Assembly: GCA_013694625.1 (NCBI GenBank)
Contig: JACDCD010000067.1
Span: 1-44,490 of the forward strand
Direction: 5' to 3'
DNA length: 44,490 nt
Source: Actinomycetota bacterium
GTDB taxonomy: Bacteria; Actinomycetota; CADDZG01; WHSQ01
Below the pieces are notes generated by a model, which was given only the letters and a program-made list of their open reading frames with translations, ran no database searches and had not been told where the DNA came from. Both the position numbers and the translations under genes were made by a program. Shown piece by piece: positions 17,505 through 26,023 of this stretch; the stretch's first letter is position 1, and each line of letters starts with the position of its first letter.

Positions 17505-19484
17505 ATGAGCGTCTCAGAATCTGCGCGACGACCCCAACGGGACTCCGGGAGTGCCCTTCTCGGCGCCGTCGTGCTGGTACTTGCCCTTGGGGGCTTGTCC
17601 ATGTGGCTGTCACTCCTCGCCGGGCCATGGCGCCTGGTGAATGGGTTGGTGGCTACGCGCGTCGAGCTGCGAAAGGCCGAGCGGGCCCTCACGTCCGGCG
17701 CCAACAAAGAGGCACGCCTTGCAACTCTCAAAGGAAGCGCGGCGGCGGAGCAAGCCAGAGAAGCCTTCGAAGCCCCAGCGCCGTTGCTGGATCTTGCGAC
17801 GGTGTCGGCACAGGTCAGAGACGCGCTCCCCGAACTGGGACACGTCGTAAATGCGGTGGAGCAGTCCGCCCAAGCCGCGCGCAGCACATTGAGGATCAGC
17901 CAGAACGCACTCAAAGGACCCTATAAGCTCATTGATCAGGATCCCGATGATCCGGACAGCAAGAAGATCCGCATCGAGCGGCTCCTCGCTGTCGGTGAGC
18001 TCATCTCGGATGTCCGGCGCGCCGTTCAAAACGTGGAACGGGAGCTCACTGCCGTCGATGCGAAGGCGCTTCCCCGTTCTTTGCGAGGCGGCATTGCACG
18101 TTCGATCGAGAAGGCCCGCAGCACAGATCAAACACTGGCCGACGCGGAAGATGGCTTCGCCATCCTTCCCGGCGTGCTGGGGGGGAGCGGCCAACGCATC
18201 TACTTTCTCGCCATCCAAAACTCCGCAGAGCTGCGCGGAACCGGCGGCTCATTGCTGCAGTTCCAGCTCATGCAGTTCAAAGACGGCCGGCCCCAGCTGT
18301 TGAAGGAGCGGTCAGGGTCGATCTACAAGATCGATCAGGACCGGCGTCAGCTGTCCATACCTTTGCCCGAAGACGCCTGGTACGTCGCCGGCATCGACGA
18401 TGCCAAAAGAGCGGGCAACGCGAACTGGTCTCCGGACTGGCCGTTGTCGGCGCGCCTGACCGTTGCCTACTCCGAGGCCGGAGCGCGCGCCAGCGGGACT
18501 CCCTGGCCCGACGTGGACGGCGTTATTGGGGTGGATCCCGAAGTCCTGAAACGCCTGCTGCCGGGGATCGGCCGCCCGAACGCCGGAACCGACTTCAAGC
18601 TGACGCCCGCCAATATCGTGGACTACGTCCTCTACAAAGCATACGCATCCTTTCCAATTCCGGGGATACGCAGGCAGCGTCTCAGCTACCTGGTCGATGG
18701 ATTCTACGAAAGCCTGTTCAACCCAGCCCGGCCCACCGAATTGATTCCAGGCCTCGGCCGCGCCTTGAGCGAAAAACACATGCAGATTTGGCTAAAACGT
18801 CCGCGCGAACAGGAGTTCATAGAGAAGATGAACTGGGACGGCGGGATAGAGGAGGCACCCGGCAGCGACTATCTCTACATCGTCGAACAAAACGTCGGGG
18901 GTAACAAGCTCGACTATTTCCAGGAGCAGACCCATTCGATGAACATCAGGCTAAGAGGCCGGGACGCACGCGTATCCACTGAGGTTCGCATCTACAACGG
19001 AGCGCTCGCCCCTCTGCCCCGGTACGTCTACGGAAACTCCGGTCCGCTCCATCGCCCGATGATCAATCTCTATGCCAAGGGTGATGCGGAGCTAATCGGA
19101 GCCCACATGGTAAAGGGCCGGCGCCTCGACGCGTCGCCCACGGCGGAGCTCGCAGCGTGGAACGGCAATCAGCCTCCCGAGCACACCGAACTGGGCAAAA
19201 AGGTCTGGTCGACTACACTCGAGATACCGCCGCAAGAGGACGCTGCGGTGCGCTTCGACTACCGGGTGCCCGGGGTGGTGCGCAAAGTTGGCGACCACAA
19301 CGTTTACCGCCTCACCGTGCAGCATCAGCCCAAGGTAAGGCCGGAAACGCTCGAGGTCAGGCTGCAACTCCCGCCGGGTGCCACCGGTGTGAAGTCGCCT
19401 GGATGGACGAAGTCCGGAGACATCCTGACGTGGGAGAAAACGCTGGTAAAAGACAAGGTCCTGGAGGTTACATGGCAAGGGTAA
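17505..19484 (+). CDS. DUF4012 domain-containing membrane-anchored protein
   Basis: 659 residues. A single N-terminal membrane helix at about 17-40 (ALLGAVVLVLALGGLSMWLSLL) leaves the rest outside. Residues about 50-215 are helical and charged, likely coiled coil. The DUF4012 core follows: FLAIQNSAELRGTGGSLLQF, NWSPDWPLSARLTVAYSEAG, DVDGVIGVDPEVLKRLLPGIG. The C-terminal part has YLYIVEQNVGGNKLDYF and a beta-rich tail. DUF4012 proteins are recurrent in actinobacterial exopolysaccharide clusters, but no biochemical role is established to my knowledge. It heads an operon whose next gene overlaps its last 13 bp. A GGAG sequence about 12 nt before ATG 17505 is the likely ribosome site. Confidence 0.88.
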   Translation: MSVSESARRPQRDSGSALLGAVVLVLALGGLSMWLSLLAGPWRLVNGLVATRVELRKAERALTSGANKEARLATLKGSAAAEQAREAFEAPAPLLDLATVSAQVRDALPELGHVVNAVEQSAQAARSTLRISQNALKGPYKLIDQDPDDPDSKKIRIERLLAVGELISDVRRAVQNVERELTAVDAKALPRSLRGGIARSIEKARSTDQTLADAEDGFAILPGVLGGSGQRIYFLAIQNSAELRGTGGSLLQFQLMQFKDGRPQLLKERSGSIYKIDQDRRQLSIPLPEDAWYVAGIDDAKRAGNANWSPDWPLSARLTVAYSEAGARASGTPWPDVDGVIGVDPEVLKRLLPGIGRPNAGTDFKLTPANIVDYVLYKAYASFPIPGIRRQRLSYLVDGFYESLFNPARPTELIPGLGRALSEKHMQIWLKRPREQEFIEKMNWDGGIEEAPGSDYLYIVEQNVGGNKLDYFQEQTHSMNIRLRGRDARVSTEVRIYNGALAPLPRYVYGNSGPLHRPMINLYAKGDAELIGAHMVKGRRLDASPTAELAAWNGNQPPEHTELGKKVWSTTLEIPPQEDAAVRFDYRVPGVVRKVGDHNVYRLTVQHQPKVRPETLEVRLQLPPGATGVKSPGWTKSGDILTWEKTLVKDKVLEVTWQG

Positions 19485-20233
19485 GGGCGGCTGTTCTAGC
19501 GGCGGGCATGTCGGTGCGTATGGGGGGCGTCAAACCCAAGACGCTCATGGGCGTCGGTGACCACAAGCCGTTCCTCCACTACATCCTGGCAGGTCTTCAG
19601 CAAGCGAAGATCGAGGATCTGCTCGTCGTCACGGGTTTCAAGTCGTCATTGGTGGAGGACTTTGTCACGGACAATTGGCACGGGGAAGCGGCATTCGTCT
19701 TCAACGCGCGCTACGCGTCGTGGGGCAACTTCCACTCCGCTCGCATGGCGATAGATCAATCTCCCCAATCGGAGTTGCTGCTGGTCAATTCAGACATCGT
19801 GATCCACCCGGACGTGTTCAGAGGTGTCATCAATAAACCCGGCGACCTCGTGCTTGCAGTGCAACAGAGAACCGACTTCGATATCGAAGAGATGCGCGTG
19901 CGGCTCGAAACCGACCGTGTCGTCTCCATCGGCAAGGACCTACCTCTAGAACAGAGCCACGGCGAGTTCGTCGGGGTCTCGCTCCTCCGCCACGAGGCGG
20001 CGCGCGCCTACGCCGCCACCGCCACCGACCTCGAGTGGCGCGCCGAGACGGCCCTCTATTACGAAGACGTGTACTCGAGGTTGCTCCGTCGCCTCGACGC
20101 ACGCGCCCTTTCGGTGTCCGAGGACCATTACGCGGAGGTGGACAACCCGAGCGAGATCGACGCCGCTGTCGAAGTCATCACACGACACCGCGCCTCGTGG
20201 CCCGAGCCGGTGGCGGCGAGGACCGAGACATAG
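19472..20233 (+). CDS. Nucleotidyltransferase (CTP:phosphoalcohol / sugar-phosphate type)
   Basis: A 253-residue GT-A-fold NTP transferase. ATG 19472 starts inside the DUF4012 gene and gives the canonical beginning VRAAVLAAGMSVRMG...KPKTLM (NTP-binding LAAG-x3-R-x-G and the PK lysine). LLLVNSDIVIHPD provides the metal Asp, and YAEVDNPSEIDAA is the C-terminal metal/substrate element seen in LicC-like phosphocholine cytidylyltransferases and inositol-1-phosphate cytidylyltransferases. Directly followed (3 bp) by sn-glycerol-1-phosphate dehydrogenase, so the tempting substrate is glycerol 1-phosphate, giving CDP-glycerol of unusual stereochemistry. That is inference; a sugar 1-phosphate or inositol phosphate is possible. 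Confidence 0.85.
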   Translation: MARVRAAVLAAGMSVRMGGVKPKTLMGVGDHKPFLHYILAGLQQAKIEDLLVVTGFKSSLVEDFVTDNWHGEAAFVFNARYASWGNFHSARMAIDQSPQSELLLVNSDIVIHPDVFRGVINKPGDLVLAVQQRTDFDIEEMRVRLETDRVVSIGKDLPLEQSHGEFVGVSLLRHEAARAYAATATDLEWRAETALYYEDVYSRLLRRLDARALSVSEDHYAEVDNPSEIDAAVEVITRHRASWPEPVAARTET

Positions 20234-20236
20234 ACC

Positions 20237-21283
20237 ATGGAAGACCGTAAGGACTTTCCTCAGGTCTTCGTCTACGGACCTCCGGGCAGCGAGCAGGGAG
20301 CGGCGGAGGATCTCGCACGAAAACTGGTGGACCTCGATATCATCGCGCCCCTCGTGGTCCAGTCCACCTTTGGAGAAGCACTCGGCGCGCGCATCAGGAC
20401 GCCGCTCCCCCACGTCGTCCCCGTCCCTCAGGCCAATCAGGAGTGGGCCGCGACGCTCGGCTCCCGCACCCGGCGATTGGGCGCCGACGCCATCGTCGCA
20501 ATAGGGGGCGGTCGCTGTCTGGACATCGCTAAGCTCGCGGCGGCGCGCGCCGGCGTCACCGTCATCGCAGTTCCCACTCAACTGTCCCACGACGGCATCT
20601 GCTCGCCGGTCGCGGTCGTCCCCGCCCAGGGCGCCTGCGGAGAGAGCATCGGGGCCATTGCGCCGCGTGTGGTCTACCTGTCGATACCGACCCTGCTGAG
20701 CTCGCCGCTCGGGGCCGTCCGCGCGGGGCTGGGGGATCTGCTCGCAAACCCCCTCGCACTGAAGGACTGGGAGCTAGCGGCCGGACGCGGGCTTGAAAGC
20801 ATCGACCAGCGCGCCTGGAACCTGTCGGTCGAGTCGTTCAAGTCGATCGAGAGTTATCTGGCCGCAGACGTGGCGAAATCCGCAAGAGACCCCCGTTTCC
20901 TCATCCGGCTCGCCGACGGGCTCGTTCTCTCGGGCATGGCCATGGTGTGCGCAGGCAACTCGCGGCCGGCTTCGGGAGGGGAGCACGAAATCTCGCACGC
21001 CATCGACCATCTGTTCGGAGGCCGGGCCCTTCATGGGGCGCAGGTGGCGTTTGGCTGTCTGCTCTCCACCGAGCTATACGGTGAGGACACCCAGGGTTTC
21101 CGGGCGCGTCTGGCGCGGCTCGGGCTGCCACAACACCCCGGTGATCTCGGCTTGAGCGAGGACGACATGGTCAAGATCCTGCTTGCCGCGCCGTATATGC
21201 GCCCGGGGCGGTTCACCGTGCTGGAAGATACGGACCTCGACGAAAGTGGTTCCCGCGCCCTTCTAGAGCGCATCTGGACTTAG
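20237..21283 (+). CDS. sn-glycerol-1-phosphate dehydrogenase (EgsA/AraM family)
   Basis: Reduces dihydroxyacetone phosphate to sn-glycerol 1-phosphate with NAD(P)H. 348 residues in the iron-containing alcohol dehydrogenase fold. Diagnostic motifs: IVAIGGGRCLDIAKLAA (nucleotide binding), VPTQLSHDGICSPVAVV (family-specific), AGLGDLLAN (metal Asp), SRPASGGEHEISHAIDH (metal His) and LHGAQVAFG (metal His). These distinguish it from glycerol dehydrogenase and dehydroquinate synthase. G1P is the archaeal lipid backbone; in bacteria the enzyme is known from Bacillus AraM (heptaprenylglyceryl phosphate). No GGGP/PcrB-type prenyltransferase is nearby; instead a nucleotidyltransferase precedes it and an AP-superfamily enzyme follows after 7 bp. 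Confidence 0.92.
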   Translation: MEDRKDFPQVFVYGPPGSEQGAAEDLARKLVDLDIIAPLVVQSTFGEALGARIRTPLPHVVPVPQANQEWAATLGSRTRRLGADAIVAIGGGRCLDIAKLAAARAGVTVIAVPTQLSHDGICSPVAVVPAQGACGESIGAIAPRVVYLSIPTLLSSPLGAVRAGLGDLLANPLALKDWELAAGRGLESIDQRAWNLSVESFKSIESYLAADVAKSARDPRFLIRLADGLVLSGMAMVCAGNSRPASGGEHEISHAIDHLFGGRALHGAQVAFGCLLSTELYGEDTQGFRARLARLGLPQHPGDLGLSEDDMVKILLAAPYMRPGRFTVLEDTDLDESGSRALLERIWT

Positions 21284-21290
21284 GGAGGAG

Positions 21291-22907
21291 ATGATGACTA
21301 CCCGGGCAGCCGTTATCGGTCTCGACGGCTCGGCTTGGCATCTGCTCGACCCTATGTTGGAGGCGGGCATCATGCCCCGGCTCGATGCACTGATGAAGCG
21401 CGGCGCCCACGGCACTCTTGTTTCGACGGTTCCGACCTACACGCCGCCGGCCTGGACCGCAGCAGCCACGGGCGTCAATCCCGGCCGCCACGGAATCTAC
21501 GGTTTCATTGGTGGCAACGCGCAGAACGAGCACCTCGAGTTGGTGCACTCCGGAAGGATCAAGGCTCCGACGATCTGGGAGATCGCCAACGCCCAAGGGG
21601 CCCGGACGGGCATCTACAACCTCCCGCTGACCTATCCACCACGCCGGCTCGATGGCTGGATGGTCTCCGGAATGATGACGCCCGGCTACGGTGAACACCT
21701 GAAGGGGTTCGCATGGCCCCCCGACCTGGAGCCGCAGATCCTGGAGCGGGCCCCCGGTTACGTGGTCGACGTCAGCGCTAATTGGGAGCTGGACTGGCGC
21801 AACACGACGTTGTGCGACCGCGTGATGGCATCGCTCCATCAGCGCCTCGTTGTCCTGGAGGGGTTGCTCGAGCTCGATCCGCCGGCCATCCTCTTCGCCG
21901 TGCTGGAGGCGCCCGACCGGCTCCAGCATGTCTACCTCCGCTACATGGATCCGGACGATGAGCTGTACGACACGGGCGAGGGTCGCGTCGTCCGCGTAGA
22001 GGTCGAACGCTGTTTCAGGGCAATGGACGACATCGTCGGCCTGGTGGACGACTACGCCGGGAGCAGCGGAGGCGTGATCGTGTGCTCCGACCACGGGTTC
22101 ACCGCCTGGGAGGTGAGCGTCCACACCAACGCTCTGCTCGAGCGTTGGGGATATCTGAAGCTCAAGCCGCGGGCTCGGCTCCTGCAGACACCGGCGGCCC
22201 GCAGCCTCGTGCCCCTGGCCCGCCGGGCCCTGCCCGCGAAGCTAGCGCGCCGGGCCAAGGGTGTGACCTTCAGCGCCGTCGACTGGTCCAGGACGACCGC
22301 CTTCGCGTCGCCGATTCCACAGCAGGGGATCTTCGTCAACGTCGCCGGGCGGGAGCGCTTGGGCTGGGTTCCCCCGTCCGACCTGTCCCGCATCAAGGAC
22401 GACATCACCGCCCGCTTCTACGACCTCACCGGGCCCGACGGACGGCCTGTGACCGACCACGTCCACCGGTCGGAGGATGTCTTCCACGGGGACGCCCTCG
22501 ACGGCGCGCCGGATCTCCTCCCGGTGCTGAGAAACCACCACTTCGAGCTCGACGACGAGATCTTCCACCGGTCTCCCTTCACCGACCAGCACCATCTTCC
22601 CAGAGGAGTCCATCACCCGGACGGGGTCGTGATCGTTGCGGGCGGCGGGGTCAAGGCGGGCCATCCGGGACTGCGGGGATCGGTCATGGACGTGACCCCG
22701 ACGCTGCTGCACCTGGCCGGGCTCGAGGTTCCCGACGACCTCGACGGCAGCGTGCTGACCGAGGCTTTCACCCCCCGTGCCCTGGAGGACAACCCCGTGA
22801 GGATGCTTGCACCCCTATCATCTAGACCGAAGGACGAGTCTTCGCCCTACTCAGACGAGGAGGAAGCGGTCATCGAGGAATCCCTGAGGGGCCTCGGCTA
22901 CCTCTAG
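21291..22907 (+). CDS. Cytosolic alkaline-phosphatase-superfamily enzyme (type I phosphodiesterase-like), paralog 1
   Basis: 538 residues, no signal peptide, of the predicted AP-superfamily phosphohydrolase/phosphomutase group (COG3379-like). Metal ligands come in the standard order: Asp12 (VIGLDGSAW), candidate nucleophile Thr51 (TYTPPAWT), D-x3-H in APDRLQH, DH in CSDHGF and the late His in GVHHPDG. The C-terminus SSPYSDEEEAVIEESLRGLGYL is shared almost word for word with the paralog at 32805-34421. It is preceded by GGAG and two candidate ATGs (21291, 21294). Its place after G1P dehydrogenase suggests it acts on a phosphate ester or diester of that pathway; phosphatase, phosphodiesterase and phosphotransferase activities are all possible. 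Confidence 0.85.
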   Translation: MMTTRAAVIGLDGSAWHLLDPMLEAGIMPRLDALMKRGAHGTLVSTVPTYTPPAWTAAATGVNPGRHGIYGFIGGNAQNEHLELVHSGRIKAPTIWEIANAQGARTGIYNLPLTYPPRRLDGWMVSGMMTPGYGEHLKGFAWPPDLEPQILERAPGYVVDVSANWELDWRNTTLCDRVMASLHQRLVVLEGLLELDPPAILFAVLEAPDRLQHVYLRYMDPDDELYDTGEGRVVRVEVERCFRAMDDIVGLVDDYAGSSGGVIVCSDHGFTAWEVSVHTNALLERWGYLKLKPRARLLQTPAARSLVPLARRALPAKLARRAKGVTFSAVDWSRTTAFASPIPQQGIFVNVAGRERLGWVPPSDLSRIKDDITARFYDLTGPDGRPVTDHVHRSEDVFHGDALDGAPDLLPVLRNHHFELDDEIFHRSPFTDQHHLPRGVHHPDGVVIVAGGGVKAGHPGLRGSVMDVTPTLLHLAGLEVPDDLDGSVLTEAFTPRALEDNPVRMLAPLSSRPKDESSPYSDEEEAVIEESLRGLGYL

Positions 22908-22924
22908 CCGGGACTCAAACCACC

Positions 22925-24382
22925 ATGGCACAGACGGCGCCGGCAATCGAGCCGGCCAAGACGCCCCAGCGGCAGCCGCTCCAGCATCGAAGCGCAAAGC
23001 GGATCGCGTCGCGCATGCTCGCGGATGCGGTGGCGGTCTCGACTGCGCTCTTCCTGTCGTCGACTCTGCGCTTCGAGATCCTGGGCGCAACCCCTGCAGC
23101 GAAGATCGACTACGCCCTCATCACCGGCCTTGCGACGCCGGTTTGGATCGTGCTGTTCTGGCTCTACGGGCTCTACGAGCCCAGGCAGGTCCTGAGCCCC
23201 GTCAACGAGTTCAAACAGACCTTCCACGGAGTCCTCGGCGGCACGGTGGTGCTGTTCCTGGTGGACTCCGTGCTGGATCTGGAGCTCGCGCGTGGGTGGG
23301 TGCTGCTGGCCTTCGGCCTCGGCCTGGCCATCGTCGGCGCCGAGCGCCTTGCGATCAGAAAGACGCTTCACTGGTTACGGCGGCGCGGCGGCGACGCCAC
23401 CCGAACCATTGTGGTCGGAATCAATCACGAGGCGCGTACGATCGCACGAGCGCTCGAGCGCGAGAGGTGGCTCGGATACCGGATCGTCGGCTTCGTCGAC
23501 GAGCAGGCGCCCGTGGGACAGGAGATAGGCGATGGCCACCGGGTCATCGGCGCTCCGGCCGAGCTCGGCGACCTCGTCAGGGACTTCGATGCAACTCTCG
23601 TGCTCGTCGCCGCCTCCGCCTTCGAGGCGTCGAAGATCAATCGTTTGTTCTGGGGATTGCAGGACGCGGACGTCGACCTCCAGATCACGACCGGCACCAT
23701 CGAGCTGCTTGCTTCTCGCATGATCGTGCAGTCGGTGGCGGGAGTGCCCCTTCTGTATGTCCGCCGCACCGGCATGACCCGGCTGCAGCGTGCCACCAAA
23801 CGAACCATCGACGTCATCGGCTCCCTGGTTCTACTCACTCTGCTCGCACCGTTCTTCGCGGCGGTCGCCTTGTGGATCAGACGGGATTCCCAGGGACAGG
23901 TGTTCTTCAGACAAGTGCGATCAGGTCAAGACGGCGAACTGTTCATGTGCTGGAAATTCCGCACCATGCAGGAGGACGCCGAGCGGCGGCTCGCCGAGCT
24001 CGAGCACCTGTCCGAAGGTCCTGGACTGTTGTTCAAATTGAGGGAAGACCCCCGCATCACAAGGAGCGGCAAGGTCCTCCGGCGCTACTCGCTCGACGAG
24101 CTCCCCCAATTGGCCAACGTCCTCCGCGGCGAGATGAGCCTGGTCGGCCCCCGCCCCGCCCTGCCCTCTGAGGTCGAGCAGTATGACGATTGGGTCCGCA
24201 ACCGCCTGCAGGTCAAGCCCGGGATGACGGGCCTCTGGCAAGTGAGCGGCCGAACCGAAACGAGCTTTTCCGATTACGTCAGATACGACCTCTTCTATAT
24301 CCAGAACTGGTCGCTGTCACTGGACCTGTGGATCATGTGGCGAACCCTGAGAGCCGTCCTGAGCGCCGAGGGCGCCCACTAG
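22925..24382 (+). CDS. Polyprenyl-phosphate sugar-1-phosphate transferase (exopolysaccharide initiation)
   Basis: A WbaP/CpsE-type enzyme of 485 residues that loads the first sugar phosphate onto undecaprenyl phosphate. The N-terminal half has four membrane helices (about residues 30-145) and a Rossmann-like CoA-binding/DUF1420-type domain (TIVVGINHEARTIARAL, GYRIVGFVDE). The catalytic half starts with the helix KRTIDVIGSLVLLTLLAPFF, then FFRQVRSGQDGELFMCWKFRTM, LREDPRITRSGKVLRRYSLDELPQLANVL, SLVGPRPALPSEV and VKPGMTGLWQVSGR, all invariant in the family. It ends the operon begun by DUF4012 (17 bp after the AP-superfamily gene) and anchors this operon firmly to surface glycan synthesis. Confidence 0.93.
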   Translation: MAQTAPAIEPAKTPQRQPLQHRSAKRIASRMLADAVAVSTALFLSSTLRFEILGATPAAKIDYALITGLATPVWIVLFWLYGLYEPRQVLSPVNEFKQTFHGVLGGTVVLFLVDSVLDLELARGWVLLAFGLGLAIVGAERLAIRKTLHWLRRRGGDATRTIVVGINHEARTIARALERERWLGYRIVGFVDEQAPVGQEIGDGHRVIGAPAELGDLVRDFDATLVLVAASAFEASKINRLFWGLQDADVDLQITTGTIELLASRMIVQSVAGVPLLYVRRTGMTRLQRATKRTIDVIGSLVLLTLLAPFFAAVALWIRRDSQGQVFFRQVRSGQDGELFMCWKFRTMQEDAERRLAELEHLSEGPGLLFKLREDPRITRSGKVLRRYSLDELPQLANVLRGEMSLVGPRPALPSEVEQYDDWVRNRLQVKPGMTGLWQVSGRTETSFSDYVRYDLFYIQNWSLSLDLWIMWRTLRAVLSAEGAH

Positions 24383-24409
24383 GCCTGGCGTCGCCAGCAT
24401 CGGAAGCGG

Positions 24410-24415
24410 TACGCT
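24410..24415 (+). promoter_or_regulatory. Leaderless-type -10 box for ACT protein
   Basis: TACGCT followed by 6 nt and ATG 24422, with no Shine-Dalgarno. Confidence 0.5.
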
Positions 24416-24421
24416 TCTGGG

Positions 24422-24799
24422 ATGCTGGAGGAGATCATCGTCACCGTGGACGACCGCCCCGGAGTCCTCGCCGACGTCGGAGAGATGCTCGGCCGGTCCG
24501 AGGTAAATATCCAAACGCTTTGCGCCTTCACCCACCAGGGATTGGCCCGTATACACCTGATCGTCGACGACGGCGAGGAGGCGGGCGAGGTCCTGGCCTC
24601 GAACGGCTTCAAGGTCGAGGCCACCCGCGCGGTGTTGACCGCGACCCTCGACGACCGCCCCGGGGAGCTCGGGCGTTATTGCCGGAGGCTCGCCGACGCC
24701 GGGGTGACAATCTCGGGCGCATATCTGGCGGGCCGAAGCGCAGGCGAGAGTGAGCTCATCTTCGCCGTAGACGACCTGGACGTTGCGAAGACGTTGTGA
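24422..24799 (+). CDS. Tandem ACT-domain protein
   Basis: 125 residues made of two ACT domains: residues 1-65 (EEIIVTVDDRPGVLADVGEML, INIQ-like VNIQTLCAF) and 68-125 (AVLTATLDDRPGELGRYCRRL, GVTISGAYL). Each has the DRPG ligand-loop typical of ACT domains that bind amino acids. There is no catalytic domain, so a sensor or regulatory subunit is likely; partner unknown. It follows the sugar transferase by 39 bp but has its own leaderless-type promoter, so it need not belong to the glycan operon. Confidence 0.8.
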   Translation: MLEEIIVTVDDRPGVLADVGEMLGRSEVNIQTLCAFTHQGLARIHLIVDDGEEAGEVLASNGFKVEATRAVLTATLDDRPGELGRYCRRLADAGVTISGAYLAGRSAGESELIFAVDDLDVAKTL

Positions 24800-25148
24800 T
24801 CGCTCAAATCGTCGCGCGCCCTTCTCCCCTCCCCGTCCGGTGCAGGTCATTTGAGGTGTGCAGGAGACACTTTCCCTTCGATCGTGGACAAGGGTATTCA
24901 GCCTGAGTCACATTCGCGAGGCAGCCCTGCCCTCGCCATCGTTTCCCGAAATAGTTAAAAGACGAGAAAGTCTCGACTCGCACAGCATCTATCCCTGGAT
25001 CGCGGCTTAACCTTCTCGGCAGCGGACCACGAACGCGGACAGGCGGCGATTCGACCAGGCTGCGGGACGGGATGGCCGCACATGTGATCTGAAGCCGATG
25101 AGAAGCTCCATTGTGGATGGTCACCAAAATCGGAGGACAAGGAGCGAT
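24800..25148. other. 349-bp intergenic region before the SDR gene
   Basis: No convincing gene. It contains an A/T-richer patch around 24945-24975 and a small hairpin there (CGAGA, 3 nt, TCTCG). A clear ribosome site (GGACAAGGAGCG) ends it at about 25136-25146. A minus-strand open frame across it is antisense to the SDR and shows no protein-like pattern. Probably holds the SDR promoter, but no convincing -35/-10 pair is visible. Confidence 0.5.
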
Positions 25149-25928
25149 ATGGCGGGCAGACTGGAAGAGAAGATTGCGCTGATCACCGGATCGGACTCTG
25201 GGATTGGGCAGGCCACCGCGATCGAGTTCGCGAAAGAAGGGGCGGACGTGGTGATCACCTACCTCCACGACCGGAAGGGAGCACAGCACACGCTGGCACA
25301 AGTCGAGGCGCACGGACGCCGGGGGGTAATCGTCCAAACCGACATCAGTGACGAAGCTCAAGTCGAAGCCTTGTTCGATCAAGCCGTGGCCACGTTCGGC
25401 ACGGTTCACATCTTGATGAACAACGCAGGAGTCGACGCGTCGGGCGATGAGGTTGCCGATCTGGCGACGGAGACATGGGACCGGGCCATCAGGGTGAACG
25501 TCTACGGCGCGTTCTTTTGCTGCCGGCACTTCATCAATATTCGAAAAGAGGCTGGGGGTGGCGGCAAGATCATCAACGTTACGTCGGTGCACCAGGAGAT
25601 CCCGAACGCCGGGGGGGCCGACTACGACTGCTCCAAAGGAGCGCTGCGCAACCTAACCAGCACGCTTGCCCTGGAGCTCGCACCTCATGGCATCAACGTG
25701 AACAACCTTGGGCCGGGGATGGTCTTGACACCTTTCAACCAGGGCGCGATCGACAACCCGGACGTGCTGGAGGAGCAAGTTCAGAGCATCCCCATGAAGC
25801 GCGCAGCAGAACCTAGCGAGATCGCCCGGCTGGCGGTCTTCCTCGCGTCGCAGGACGCAGATTACGTCACGGGTTCCACCTACTACATGGATGGCGGCCT
25901 CATGCAGAACCTGGGCCAAGGTGCCTAG
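25149..25928 (+). CDS. Short-chain dehydrogenase, glucose 1-dehydrogenase-like
   Basis: A classical SDR of 259 residues. ATG 25149 has a good Shine-Dalgarno (AAGGAG). Motifs in order: TGSDSGIGQ (cofactor glycine loop), NNAGV, INVTSVHQEIPNAGGADYDCSKGAL with catalytic Ser, Tyr and Lys (Y-x3-K), GPGMVLTPFN and the end DADYVTGSTYYMDGGLMQN. SVHQ-x-IP and the C-terminal motif are like Bacillus glucose 1-dehydrogenases, but other sugar or alcohol substrates are possible. The presence of a Shine-Dalgarno and a looser upstream region set it apart from its leaderless neighbours; with the transposase remnant downstream this hints at acquisition. Confidence 0.88.
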   Translation: MAGRLEEKIALITGSDSGIGQATAIEFAKEGADVVITYLHDRKGAQHTLAQVEAHGRRGVIVQTDISDEAQVEALFDQAVATFGTVHILMNNAGVDASGDEVADLATETWDRAIRVNVYGAFFCCRHFINIRKEAGGGGKIINVTSVHQEIPNAGGADYDCSKGALRNLTSTLALELAPHGINVNNLGPGMVLTPFNQGAIDNPDVLEEQVQSIPMKRAAEPSEIARLAVFLASQDADYVTGSTYYMDGGLMQNLGQGA

Positions 25929-26023
25929 TCTAGTCTACTTCCCCCTGAAAAAGTAGCTCCGATCTCCAACGATCGAGCCCTCTCCGGCGCGACGATCGCG
26001 GCACGATCCGTCTCAGGGGGAGC

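Noticed and set aside
24804-25592. 262-codon minus-strand frame across the 349-bp gap and SDR
   Set aside because: Most of it is antisense to the SDR; the intergenic part shows no start context or protein-like pattern.
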